From Paraburkholderia phenazinium (GTDB taxonomy: Bacteria > Pseudomonadota > Gammaproteobacteria > Burkholderiales > Burkholderiaceae): a stretch of DNA of 64,000 nt. The stretch covers positions 124,001-188,000 of the forward strand of contig NZ_FNCJ01000011.1 of assembly GCF_900100735.1 (NCBI RefSeq), given 5' to 3'. Below, one piece after another: positions 27,031-35,859 of the stretch (its first letter is position 1; each line of letters begins with the position of its first letter). Both the position numbers and the translations under genes were made by a program. The notes under the pieces are model-generated. The model had not been told where the DNA came from. It ran no database searches and saw nothing but the letters and a program-made list of their open reading frames with translations.

Positions 27031-27783
27031 CTACGCCGCACTAAGCATCGCGCCCAAAGCAGAATCCTTCTGTGAATCCCGCGCAGCAAAAGCCTCCCCA
27101 ATCATAAGAAGACTAGGCTGCGAAGCATCGAGCCACTGCTGAGCCTCGCCGCAGGCGAGCCCATCAAGCGTGAGTGTGAGCATCCGCTCACGAGCCGTAC
27201 TGCAAGCCTCAACAATCGCCACAGGCGTCCGGCCATCACGCCCCGCGTCGATCAACTGCTGCGCAATCTCAGGCCCACTATCCCGCCCCATGTAAAACAC
27301 CAACGAATCGGCATTCACCTGCTCACGAATCGCCTGAGTATCAGCCGCCCGGCTATGCGTAGCAAGCGCAACACTACGAGAAACACCCCGCAACGTCAAA
27401 GACCGCTTCAAAGAGGCCGCACTTGCCAGCGCAGCGGTAATCCCCGGCACCACCTCATACTCGATCCCAGCCGCCTCGAGCGCCCGCATCTCCTCATCGG
27501 CACGCCCAAACAACATCGGATCGCCGCCCTTCAGGCGAACCACAACGTCATGCTCCTGCGCCGCATCCACTATCTGCTTGTTGATGAACTGCTGCGCCGT
27601 CGACAGCTGACCGCAGCGCTTGCCCACCGCAATTTTGCGCGCTTGCGGCGCGTACTCGAGCATCGCCGGCTCGACCAGCGCGTCGTGCAGCACCACATCC
27701 GCCAAGCCCAGCAGCCGCGCGCCCCGAACCGTGATGAGATCCGCGGCCCCCGGCCCTGCACCGATCAGATACACCTTACCCAT
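27031..27783 (-). CDS. cobA: Uroporphyrinogen-III C-methyltransferase
   Basis: This SUMT methylates uroporphyrinogen III at C2 and C7 to give precorrin-2, the entry to siroheme and cobalamin. The 250-residue protein has GKVYLIGAGPGAADLITVRG, ADVVLHDALV, VRLKGGDPMLFGR and EVVPGITAALASAA, the standard SUMT set. The ATG at 27783 is preferred to 27798. It is a single-domain enzyme, not the CysG fusion. It closes the sulfur cluster and would supply siroheme for CysI. The 3' end is rich in G and T on the coding strand. Confidence 0.94.
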   Translation of the reverse strand: MGKVYLIGAGPGAADLITVRGARLLGLADVVLHDALVEPAMLEYAPQARKIAVGKRCGQLSTAQQFINKQIVDAAQEHDVVVRLKGGDPMLFGRADEEMRALEAAGIEYEVVPGITAALASAASLKRSLTLRGVSRSVALATHSRAADTQAIREQVNADSLVFYMGRDSGPEIAQQLIDAGRDGRTPVAIVEACSTARERMLTLTLDGLACGEAQQWLDASQPSLLMIGEAFAARDSQKDSALGAMLSAA

Positions 27784-27908
27784 TTGCCTCAACCCCATTC
27801 GTCCGGTTCGCGCAAAGTCCGAAGCCCCGAGCGCGCCGCCTATCCCTCAGGCGGCCCCGCAGTCAATCCTTAACTCGGCCCAGCCGTCAATTCTAAGCGC
27901 AAACGACC

Positions 27909-29222
27909 TTAAGCCGAAAACGCCCGGATCATCCCGGCCGCCACCGTGTGGTGCGTCGCCTCATCGATCAGCACGAATGCCCCCGTGCCCTGGTGCGAAT
28001 CGTACACGTCGCACACCAGCGGCTTTTGCAGCGTCAATGCTACCCGGCCAATATCGTTCATCGTCAGATCGTGACGGTCCGTCGCGTGCGACAGCGTATG
28101 CACGTCCAGCACCTGCTTGATCGCACCAATCCGCGCGAACACCGTGTTCGTGGTCTGCTTCAGCAGATACTTGCGCTGCGTCGACAAAGGCGTGTCGTCG
28201 AACCAGCAAAGGTCGGCTTCCAGTTTCTTCGCCGGCTCCGGCGCCGCCGCGCGCAGCACGAACGTGTCGCCGCGCGAGACGTCCACGTCTTCCGCCAGGC
28301 GAATCGTTACCGTCTGGCCCGCGAAGGCGCGTTCCACCTGCGCCGTGCCGCCCGGCACCGGGGCGATGATTTCCGCCACCGTCGCTTCGCGGTTCGCCGG
28401 CAGCACCACGATCGTGTCGCCCACCTTCACTTCGCCCGCTTCGATCCGGCCCATGTAGCCGCGGAAATCGTCTGCCTGGCTGCCGTCCTGGCGCGCCACC
28501 CACTGCACCGGGAAGCGCAGCGCCTGGCCCGTCGGAATCTCCACCGGCAGCGCTTCGAGCAGGTCCAGCAACGGCTCGCCGCCGTACCACGGCATGCGTT
28601 CGCTCAGCGTCACGATGTTGTCGCCCTTCAGCGCCGACACCGGCACGAAGCGCACATCGGTCAAGCCCAGTTGACGCGCAAGTTCGACGTACGCGTCGCG
28701 GATTTCGTTGAAACGCGTTTCGCTGTAGTCGACCAGGTCCATCTTGTTGATCGCCACAATCGCGTGCTGCAGGCCGAGCAGTTTGACGATCGCGCTATGG
28801 CGCTTGGTCTGCGGCAGCAGTTGCGCCACGCCGTTTTCGAACGTGACGCGCGTCGCGTCGACCAGAATGATCGCTGCGTGCGCCGTCGATGCGCCCGTCA
28901 CCATGTTGCGCGTGTACTGCTCGTGTCCCGGCGTATCCGCGATGATGAACTTGCGCTTCGCGGTCGCGAAGTAACGATACGCCACATCGATCGTGATGCC
29001 CTGCTCGCGTTCGGCTTCGAGGCCGTCGGTCAGCAGCGAGAGGTCGATTTCGTCGCCCACGGTACGCTTGTTCTTCGCGCGCGACAGTGCCGACAACTGA
29101 TCTGAAAGCACCGCCTTGCTGTCGTACAACAGACGCCCGATCAAGGTGCTCTTGCCGTCGTCGACGCTACCCGCAGTAATGAAGCGCAGCACGCCGAGGT
29201 CTTCCGGTTGATGAATGCTCAT
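27909..29222 (-). CDS. cysN: Sulfate adenylyltransferase subunit 1 (GTPase)
   Basis: CysN is the GTPase that drives ATP sulfurylase CysD. The 437-residue elongation-factor-like protein has G1 GSVDDGKSTLIGRLLYD, G3 DTPGHEQYTRNM and G4 NKMDLVDY, followed by beta-barrel domains. No APS-kinase (CysC) domain is fused, in line with the APS reductase route seen here. It follows cysD by 21 bp. Confidence 0.95.
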   Translation of the reverse strand: MSIHQPEDLGVLRFITAGSVDDGKSTLIGRLLYDSKAVLSDQLSALSRAKNKRTVGDEIDLSLLTDGLEAEREQGITIDVAYRYFATAKRKFIIADTPGHEQYTRNMVTGASTAHAAIILVDATRVTFENGVAQLLPQTKRHSAIVKLLGLQHAIVAINKMDLVDYSETRFNEIRDAYVELARQLGLTDVRFVPVSALKGDNIVTLSERMPWYGGEPLLDLLEALPVEIPTGQALRFPVQWVARQDGSQADDFRGYMGRIEAGEVKVGDTIVVLPANREATVAEIIAPVPGGTAQVERAFAGQTVTIRLAEDVDVSRGDTFVLRAAAPEPAKKLEADLCWFDDTPLSTQRKYLLKQTTNTVFARIGAIKQVLDVHTLSHATDRHDLTMNDIGRVALTLQKPLVCDVYDSHQGTGAFVLIDEATHHTVAAGMIRAFSA

Positions 29223-29243
29223 GATGTCCTTACCGTCGTGTGC

Positions 29244-30206
29244 TTAGAAATAACCTTGCTTCTTACGCTGTTCCATCGCGGCTTCGGAGACCTGGTCGTC
29301 CATCCGCGTCGCGCCGCGTTCCGTGATTTCGGTCACGGCCGTTTCGGCGATGATCTTCTCCAGATCGTCGGCGTCGCTTTCCACCGGGCAGGTGCAGCTA
29401 ATGTCGCCCACCGTGCGGAAGCGCACTTGCGCCACCTCGCTCGTCTCGCCTTCACGAATCGGCGTGAGCGGCGTAACAGGCACCAACAGGCCGTTGCGGC
29501 GTACGATCTCACGCTGATGCGCGTAGTAGATCGACGGCAGTTCGAGCTGCTCGCGGGCGATGTATTGCCACACGTCCAGTTCGGTCCAGTTTGAAATCGG
29601 GAACACGCGCAGGTGTTCGCCGTTGTGCAGACGCGCGTTGTACAGGCTCCACAGTTCCGGGCGCTGCGCCTTCGGATCCCATTGGCCGAATTCGTCGCGG
29701 AACGAGAAGATCCGCTCTTTCGCACGGGCCTTTTCTTCGTCGCGGCGGGCACCGCCGATCAGCGCGGTAAATTCATGTTCTGCAATCGTTTCGAGCAGCG
29801 TGACGGCTTGCGCAGCATTGCGCGAATCCGTCTCGCGGCGCAGGCGCACGGTGCCGCGCTTGATCGAATCTTCGACATGACCAATCACCAGTTCCGCGCC
29901 GATTTCCTCGGCACGGCGGTCGCGGAAGTCGATTACTTCCTGATAGTTGTGGCCCGTGTCGATATGCACGAGCGGGAACGGCAGCACGGTCTTGCGGTTC
30001 GCGCCGAGGCCGAATGCCTTCAAGGCCAGATGCAGCACGACGACCGAGTCCTTGCCGCCCGAAAACAGCAGCGCGGGCTTGCTGCATTCGGCGACCAGTT
30101 CGCGCAGGATGTGAATCGATTCAGCTTCGAGCCAGTCCAGGTGATCCATCCGGTTCGCCGTAGTGGTGAGCGGTGCGTTGACAGTGGAATCGAGCGTAGT
30201 GCTCAT
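29244..30206 (-). CDS. cysD: Sulfate adenylyltransferase subunit 2
   Basis: CysD makes adenosine 5'-phosphosulfate from sulfate and ATP. The 320-residue PP-loop protein has LLFSGGKDSVVVLHLALKAF (around residues 46-65), then PFPLVHIDTGHNYQEVIDFRD and IGGARRDEEKARAKER. It lies between cysH and cysN in the - strand operon. Confidence 0.95.
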   Translation of the reverse strand: MSTTLDSTVNAPLTTTANRMDHLDWLEAESIHILRELVAECSKPALLFSGGKDSVVVLHLALKAFGLGANRKTVLPFPLVHIDTGHNYQEVIDFRDRRAEEIGAELVIGHVEDSIKRGTVRLRRETDSRNAAQAVTLLETIAEHEFTALIGGARRDEEKARAKERIFSFRDEFGQWDPKAQRPELWSLYNARLHNGEHLRVFPISNWTELDVWQYIAREQLELPSIYYAHQREIVRRNGLLVPVTPLTPIREGETSEVAQVRFRTVGDISCTCPVESDADDLEKIIAETAVTEITERGATRMDDQVSEAAMEQRKKQGYF

Positions 30207-30296
30207 GTTCGGGTCCTTCGTGAGTTCGTGTCGCCAGCGGCTGCCCGCGTCACGCGAAACAAATATTCTATCGAGAATCGCAATCGGCTTCGGCGT

Positions 30297-31037
30297 TCAG
30301 GCAGAAGCGTTTTCGCCGACGACTGCAAGCGGAATCGTGGTGATATGGAGGCCGCATTCCTTCGTATCGCGCGACTCCCACCACCAGCGCCCTGCCCGGC
30401 TGTCCTCGCCGGGACGGATCGCTCGCGTACACGGCTCGCAACCGATGCTCGGATAGCCGCGCGCATGCAGCGGGTTGACCGGCACGTCGAACGCCGTCAG
30501 ATAGGCCCACACATCGGCTTCGGTCCAGTCCGTAAGCGGATTGAACTTGGCGATATTGCGCGCCGCGTCCTGCTCTTCCTCGTGCAACTCGGCACGCGTC
30601 ACCGACTGCTCGCGGCGCTGTCCGGTCACCCAGGCGCTGACGTCCGACAACGCGCGGTTGAGCGGCTCGACCTTGCGGATCTCGCAGCAACGCTTGCGCA
30701 GGTCGACGCTTTCGTAAAACGCGTTCGCGCCGTGCGAGCCGACGTATTCGTCGACCGCGGCCGCTTGCGGATGGAACTGCTCGATCTCGTAGCCGTAGCG
30801 CTCGCGCACACGGTCGAGCATGCCGAGCGTTTCCGCATGCAGGCGGCCGGTGTTCAGCGAGAAGATGCCGATCTTCACCTGGCGCGACAGGATCGCGTGC
30901 GTGAGCAGCATGTCTTCCGCCGCGAGACTGCTGGCGAGCTTGACCTTGTCGTGACGGGCCGCGATCGAATCGAGCAGCGCGTTCAGGCGCTCGATCTTCG
31001 CAGCCAGTTCCGGCTTGATTTCGGCAGCGGTGTTCAT
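30297..31037 (-). CDS. cysH: Adenosine phosphosulfate (APS) reductase
   Basis: The 246-residue protein reduces APS to sulfite with thioredoxin. It is the Fe-S form acting on APS rather than PAPS: it has the CC pair in LRKRCCEIRKVEPL and the pair in SIGCEPCTRA that bind the 4Fe-4S cluster, plus AEDMLLTHAI and TGRLHAETL. Lack of cysC nearby agrees. Its start overlaps the DUF934 stop by 4 bp. Confidence 0.93.
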   Translation of the reverse strand: MNTAAEIKPELAAKIERLNALLDSIAARHDKVKLASSLAAEDMLLTHAILSRQVKIGIFSLNTGRLHAETLGMLDRVRERYGYEIEQFHPQAAAVDEYVGSHGANAFYESVDLRKRCCEIRKVEPLNRALSDVSAWVTGQRREQSVTRAELHEEEQDAARNIAKFNPLTDWTEADVWAYLTAFDVPVNPLHARGYPSIGCEPCTRAIRPGEDSRAGRWWWESRDTKECGLHITTIPLAVVGENASA

Positions 31038-31579
31038 ACCGCGGCCTTCTGCGCGGCCGCAGCCGCTTCACGGCGGCGGAACAGCGGCGACGGATTATCC
31101 ACGGCGCCCTGATACTGCACGGTGAATTCGTCGAACGCCTTCAGCGCGTCGTGGAGGTCCTTGTCGGCCCGCACGGCATACGCGTCGAAGCCGCAGCGGA
31201 ACATGAACGTCAGTTGATCGCGCAGCACGTCGCCGATCGCGCGAATCTCGCCCTTGTAGCCATAGCGCTCGCGCAGCAGACGCGCGATGCTGAAGCCGCG
31301 GCCGTCGCGGAACACCGGGAAGTCCACGGCGATCAGCGCGATCTTGTCGAAGTCGCCGACGATATCCGCCGGTTCGCTGTCCGGCGCGAGCCACACTGCG
31401 ATGTCAGCGGCGCTGCGCGAAGCGCTCAACGCTTCGCGCGCAGCCTGCCACAAGGCGAGCGGCACAATGATCTTGCCGGCCGGCAGCGCGTCCACTGCGG
31501 GCAGGGCGCCGTCTTCCGCTGCGCGCACTACCGTCCAGTCATCGTTGACGATCGCGCGGTTTTTAATAATCGAAGCCAT
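31034..31579 (-). CDS. DUF934 protein of the sulfite reduction operon
   Basis: The 181-residue cytoplasmic protein belongs to DUF934, found almost only between cysI and cysH in proteobacteria. It carries VPLALWQAAREAL, VWLAPDSEPADIVGD, FPVFRDGRGFSIARLLRERYGYKGEIRAIGDV and FMFRCGFDAYAVR. No cofactor motif is evident. Context suggests it helps sulfite reductase, perhaps in place of a flavoprotein subunit (CysJ), which is absent here. It overlaps cysH by 4 bp and follows cysI by 22 bp. Confidence 0.88.
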   Translation of the reverse strand: MASIIKNRAIVNDDWTVVRAAEDGALPAVDALPAGKIIVPLALWQAAREALSASRSAADIAVWLAPDSEPADIVGDFDKIALIAVDFPVFRDGRGFSIARLLRERYGYKGEIRAIGDVLRDQLTFMFRCGFDAYAVRADKDLHDALKAFDEFTVQYQGAVDNPSPLFRRREAAAAAQKAAV

Positions 31580-31601
31580 CTGCTAGTTCCTTGTCTCTCG
31601 G

Positions 31602-33281
31602 TTACGCGTGAGCCGGTTGACGCGATGCGTACACGCGTTCCTTGAACGGGGCCATGCCGATGCGGTTGTACGTGTCGATGAAGCGTTCGCCTTCAAGGCG
31701 ATTCTCCGCGAACGTATCGATCACCTTCGACACCACGTCCGGCATCTCTTCCGCCGCGAACGACGGGCCGATCACGCGGCCGATCTGCGCACCGGTCGCG
31801 CCGTTGCCCTGCTCGCCGCCGAGCGTCACCTGATACCACTCCGAGCCGTCCTTATCGACGCCCAGCACGCCGATATTGCCGATGTGATGGTGGCCGCAAG
31901 CGTTGATACAACCCGAGATGTTCAGCGACACGTCGCCGAGGTCATACACGTAATCCAGATCGTTGAAGCGCTCCTGGATCGCCAGCGCAATCGGAATCGA
32001 CTTCGCGTTGGCCAGCGAGCAGAAATCGCCGCCCGGGCAGGCGATGATGTCGGTCAACAGGCCGATATTCGGCGTCGCAAAACCTTGCGCCTTGGCCTCG
32101 CCCCACAGCTCGAACAGATCGCGCTTCTGCACGTTCGCCAGAATCAGGTTCTGTTCGTGCGACACGCGAATCTCGCCAAGCGAGTACTTGTCGGCCCAGT
32201 CGGCCACGGCTTCCATCTGGGTGTCCGTGGCGTCGCCGGGGGCGATCGTGGTGGGCTTCAACGACAACGTGACCGAAGCATAACCTGCCACTTTGTGGGG
32301 ACGCACATTGCGCTCGACCCAGCGGGCAAAGCCACGGTCTTCCAGCAGATGCTTTTCGAACGAAGCGTCCGTATCCGGCAGCTTTTCGTACTGCGGCGGC
32401 TGGAAGTATTGCGAAACACGGTCGAGCTCGGCTTGGGTAAGCGTCGACGGGCCGTCCTTCAGATGCTGCCATTCCTCTTCGACCTGCGCCGAGAACTTCT
32501 CCGGGCTCAACGCCTTCACCAGGATCTTGATGCGCGCCTTGTAGATGTTGTCGCGGCGGCCGTAGCGGTTATACACGCGCAGCACGGCTTCGCAGTAGGT
32601 CAACAGGTGTTGCCACGGCAGGTCGCGGCGGATGATCGCACCAACGATCGGCGTGCGGCCCATGCCGCCGCCGGCCAGGATGTCGACCACCAGTTCGCCC
32701 TGTGCGTTCTTCTTCAGATAAACGCCCAGATCGTGAATCTGTACGGCCGCACGGTCTTCCTTCGAGCCGGACACGGCAATCTTGAACTTGCGCGGCAGCC
32801 AGGCGAATTCGGGGTGAAACGTCGACCATTGGCGCAGGATTTCGGCCCACGGACGCGGATCGACGACTTCGTCGGGCGCGACGCCGGCGAACTGGTCGGC
32901 GGTGATGTTGCGGATGCAGTTGCCCGAGGTCTGGATGCCGTGCATCTGCACAGCTGCGAGCTTGCGCAGGATTTCCGGCGTTTCTTCGAGCTGGATCCAG
33001 TTGTACTGGATGTTCGAGCGCGTCGAAAAGTGGCCGTAGCCGCGGTCGTGCTCGCGCGCGATCTGGGCCAGCACGCGCATCTGGTCGCTGCGCAGGTTGC
33101 CGTACGGAATCGCGATGCGGTGCATGTACGCATGGCGCTGCATGTACAGGCCGTTCTGCAGGCGCAGCGGACGGAACTCCTCTTCGCTCAATTCGCCCGA
33201 CAAGCGGCGGCGAACCTGATCGGCGTACTGCGCGACCCGTTCGTCAACGATGGTCTGGTCGTACTGATCGTATTGGTACAT
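31602..33281 (-). CDS. cysI: Sulfite reductase, siroheme/4Fe-4S hemoprotein
   Basis: CysI reduces sulfite to sulfide with six electrons. The 559-residue protein has the duplicated nitrite/sulfite reductase fold: RSDQMRVLAQIAREHDRGYGHFSTR in the first half. The cluster cysteines are in IACPGGDFCSLANAKS and NISGCINACGHHHIGNIGVLG near the C-terminus. It is the first gene of the operon, divergent from the CysB-type regulator. No cysJ follows, so ferredoxin or the DUF934 protein may supply electrons. Confidence 0.94.
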   Translation of the reverse strand: MYQYDQYDQTIVDERVAQYADQVRRRLSGELSEEEFRPLRLQNGLYMQRHAYMHRIAIPYGNLRSDQMRVLAQIAREHDRGYGHFSTRSNIQYNWIQLEETPEILRKLAAVQMHGIQTSGNCIRNITADQFAGVAPDEVVDPRPWAEILRQWSTFHPEFAWLPRKFKIAVSGSKEDRAAVQIHDLGVYLKKNAQGELVVDILAGGGMGRTPIVGAIIRRDLPWQHLLTYCEAVLRVYNRYGRRDNIYKARIKILVKALSPEKFSAQVEEEWQHLKDGPSTLTQAELDRVSQYFQPPQYEKLPDTDASFEKHLLEDRGFARWVERNVRPHKVAGYASVTLSLKPTTIAPGDATDTQMEAVADWADKYSLGEIRVSHEQNLILANVQKRDLFELWGEAKAQGFATPNIGLLTDIIACPGGDFCSLANAKSIPIALAIQERFNDLDYVYDLGDVSLNISGCINACGHHHIGNIGVLGVDKDGSEWYQVTLGGEQGNGATGAQIGRVIGPSFAAEEMPDVVSKVIDTFAENRLEGERFIDTYNRIGMAPFKERVYASRQPAHA

Positions 33282-33422
33282 TCGGGGACCCCAGTTTGCG
33301 TTACACGCAGCGCTCCGGTTGCGCCACGCAAAGATCTCAGCCTTTGCCAGTGCGGGTGAGCGGGACCTTTAGACCCCCCGCTCACTTGCTAATGACAAAA
33401 ACAGATATCCATATTGAAAAAG

Positions 33423-33449
33423 ATGGGGAAATAGTAATAAACTCCCCAT
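33423..33449. promoter_or_regulatory. Inverted repeat in the cysI-cysB control region
   Basis: ATGGGGA (33423-33429) and TCCCCAT (33443-33449) are perfect inverted copies, 20 bp centre to centre, in a strongly AT-rich 216-bp gap between cysI and the divergent CysB-type gene. The spacing puts both arms on one face of the helix. It could be a regulator site for either direction. Confidence 0.4.
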
Positions 33450-33497
33450 ATACTTCAAACGACTAAAAAATTCTTTTGATATGCAACGAGGTTATAT

Positions 33498-34439
33498 ATG
33501 AACCTGCACCAGTTCCGCTTCGTGCGCGAGGCCGTGCGGCAGAACTTCAACCTCACGGAAGCGGCCAAGGCGCTGTATACAAGCCAGCCGGGCGTCTCGA
33601 AGGCGATCATCGAGCTGGAAGACGAGTTGGGCGTCGAAATCTTCACGCGGCACGGCAAGCGCGTGCGCTCGCTGACCGAGCCGGGGCGCATTATCCTCGC
33701 TTCGGTCGAGAAGATCCTGCAGGAGGTCGAGAGCCTGAAACGCGTCGGTAAAGATTACGCGGCGCAGGACCAGGGCAACCTCGTCATCGCGGCCACCCAC
33801 ACCCAGGCCCGCTACTCACTTCCGGCCGCCATCGCCGAATTCAAGAAGCGTTTTCCGAAAGTCCACCTTTCGATTCTGCAAGGCAGCCCGACGCAAGTGG
33901 CCGAGATGGTGATCCACGACCAGGCGGATCTGGCGATCGCCACGGAAGCGATCGCTAACTATAAGGAGCTGGTCTCGCTGCCCTGCTTCCAGTGGCACCA
34001 CGTCGCCGTGATGCAGCCGGATCATCCGCTGCTCGACCGGAAGCTGCTGTCGCTCGACGATCTGACCCAATATCCGCTGATTACGTATGACAACGCGTTT
34101 GCGGGCCGCACCAAGATCAACGAGGCGTTCCGGCTGCGCGGGCTGTCGCCGGACATCGTGCTCGAGGCGATCGACGCCGACGTGATCAAGACCTACGTCG
34201 AACTGGGCTTGGGCGTGGGGATCATGGCGGACATCGCCTTTAACGCCGAGCGCGACCGCCATTTGCGGGCGATGCCGGTCGGCCATCTGTTCGGCAGCAA
34301 CGTGACGCGCCTCGCGCTCAAGAACGGCGCCTATCTGCGCAGCTATGTGTATACGCTCGTCGAACTGTTGTCGCCGAGCATGAACCGCAAGCTGATCGAG
34401 CAGGCCCTCAAGGGCGAACACGAAACGTACGAACTATAA
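33498..34439 (+). CDS. cysB: CysB-family LysR-type regulator of sulfur assimilation
   Basis: The 313-residue protein starts MNLHQFRFVREAVRQNFNLTEAAKALYTSQPGVSKAIIELEDELGVEIFTRHGKR, the HTH of the CysB/Cbl/SsuR subgroup. The effector domain has GNLVIAATHTQARYSLP and GVGIMADIAF, also subgroup-typical. Being divergent from cysI it probably activates the cys operon, with O-acetylserine or a sulfur compound as signal. Relatives such as SsuR or Cbl cannot be fully excluded. Confidence 0.88.
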   Translation: MNLHQFRFVREAVRQNFNLTEAAKALYTSQPGVSKAIIELEDELGVEIFTRHGKRVRSLTEPGRIILASVEKILQEVESLKRVGKDYAAQDQGNLVIAATHTQARYSLPAAIAEFKKRFPKVHLSILQGSPTQVAEMVIHDQADLAIATEAIANYKELVSLPCFQWHHVAVMQPDHPLLDRKLLSLDDLTQYPLITYDNAFAGRTKINEAFRLRGLSPDIVLEAIDADVIKTYVELGLGVGIMADIAFNAERDRHLRAMPVGHLFGSNVTRLALKNGAYLRSYVYTLVELLSPSMNRKLIEQALKGEHETYEL

Positions 34440-34547
34440 GGAGCCCGCTCAAACCCGTTGCTGCGCGCCTGGCCACCAAGGGATCAGGCCCTTGCAGCGC
34501 GTTTTTTGAGCGGCTTCAATTTCCGCTTCCTGCTACGGAGACCTCCG

Positions 34548-35708
34548 ATGACGTCGTATAAAAAGACCCTGCGCGGCATGGCCGTGCTCGGGGCACTGCT
34601 TGCGGCTACGGCTGCCCATGCCGACCTGAAAGTCGGCATCGATCTGTCGAGCACCGGCCCGGCGGCCGTGATCGGCATTACCAGCAAGAACGCCATGCTG
34701 ATGTGGCCGGACACCATCGCCGGACAGAAAGCCGACTACATCATCCTGGACGACGGCTCGGACCCGGGCGCGGCGGTGCGCAACATTCACAAGCTCATCA
34801 ACGAAGACCACGTCGACGTGATCGTCGGGCCGAATATCACGCCGGCGGCGATGGCCGCGCTGGATCCGGTCGCGGAGAGCCAGACGCCGATGATCACACT
34901 GGTCGGCTCGGCGAGCGTCGTAGAACCGCAGGAAGGCAAGCGCATCTGGGCCTTCAAGATGGCGCAGACCGATAGCGCGATGGCCGACGTGATGACGCGC
35001 TACATGTCGAACCACAACGTCAAGACGGTGGGTTTTATCGGCTTTGCGGACGGTTATGGCGAAAGCTGGCTCAACGAGTTTTCGAAGTTCGCCGCGCTCC
35101 GGCATATCCAGTTGGTTGCCACCGAGCGCTTTAACCGTACCGACGCGAGCGTCACGGGGCAGGTGCTGAAGGTGATGGCGGCCAAGCCCGATGCGATCCT
35201 GATCGCGGGCGCGGGGACGCCGACGGTGCTGCCGCAGCGCACGCTGATCGAACGTGGCTTCAAGGGCCCGATTTACCAGACGCACGGCATCGCGACGCCG
35301 GAATTCATCAAGCTCGGCGGCAAGGATGTCGAAGGCACGCTGTTTCCGACGCAGCCGGTCGTAGTGGCGCGTACGCTGCCGGCCGATCATCCGGCGAAGA
35401 AGGCCGCGCTCGCATTCGTGAACGCGTATGAGGCCAAGTACGGCCCGGGGACGGTTACGCAGTTCGCCGGCGATGCGGCGGGCGTCTATCCGCGTCTGCA
35501 GGATGCCGTGGCGCGAGCATTGAAGACGGCGCAACCGGGTACCCCCGCGTTTCGCGTTGCGCTGCGCGATGAGCTGGAACACGCGCATGAACTCGTCGTG
35601 CCGAACGGTGTGGTCAATACCAGCGCCAAGGATCACGTCGGGCTCGATCAGCGCGCGAGCGTGATGGGGATTATCAAGGACGGGAAGTTTACGTATTTGA
35701 GTCAGTAA
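34548..35708 (+). CDS. Branched-chain-amino-acid-type ABC transporter binding protein
   Basis: The 386-residue LivK-type (type I periplasmic fold) protein has a signal peptide ending ATAAHA. It then has LKVGIDLSSTGPAAVIGITSKNAM and IILDDGSDPGAAVRNIHKLINEDHVDVIVGPNITP. The ATG at 34548 follows GGAGACCTCC at good spacing. No permease or ATPase genes adjoin it, so it is an orphan component. The ligand may be an amino acid, amide or aromatic acid. Confidence 0.86.
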   Translation: MTSYKKTLRGMAVLGALLAATAAHADLKVGIDLSSTGPAAVIGITSKNAMLMWPDTIAGQKADYIILDDGSDPGAAVRNIHKLINEDHVDVIVGPNITPAAMAALDPVAESQTPMITLVGSASVVEPQEGKRIWAFKMAQTDSAMADVMTRYMSNHNVKTVGFIGFADGYGESWLNEFSKFAALRHIQLVATERFNRTDASVTGQVLKVMAAKPDAILIAGAGTPTVLPQRTLIERGFKGPIYQTHGIATPEFIKLGGKDVEGTLFPTQPVVVARTLPADHPAKKAALAFVNAYEAKYGPGTVTQFAGDAAGVYPRLQDAVARALKTAQPGTPAFRVALRDELEHAHELVVPNGVVNTSAKDHVGLDQRASVMGIIKDGKFTYLSQ

Positions 35709-35859
35709 GCGAAGCAATATCAACAAACCGGACGCGGTTCGCCAAAGGTAGAATCTATCGAGAACCTGCAATGCGTCTGCGGCATGTCCGCGACCGGCCT
35801 AAAGTCCCCACGAGAGATGCAGGTCATTGTTATAGAGCAGTGCAACGGAAAACATCATC

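Noticed and set aside
26549..27142. Open frames translating to FFAAAKK and RGEANRPITKQGKA-type peptides here and near 57.3 kb and 59.7 kb
   Set aside because: They are translations of the inverted-repeat arms, occur on both strands, and are present because the repeat is, not because of a protein family.
31608..33359. 583-codon open frame on the + strand
   Set aside because: Exact antisense shadow of cysI.
35709..35859. Possible retron ncRNA upstream of the ATPase/HNH pair
   Set aside because: No reverse transcriptase gene is present, and I could not find paired a1/a2-type inverted ends.
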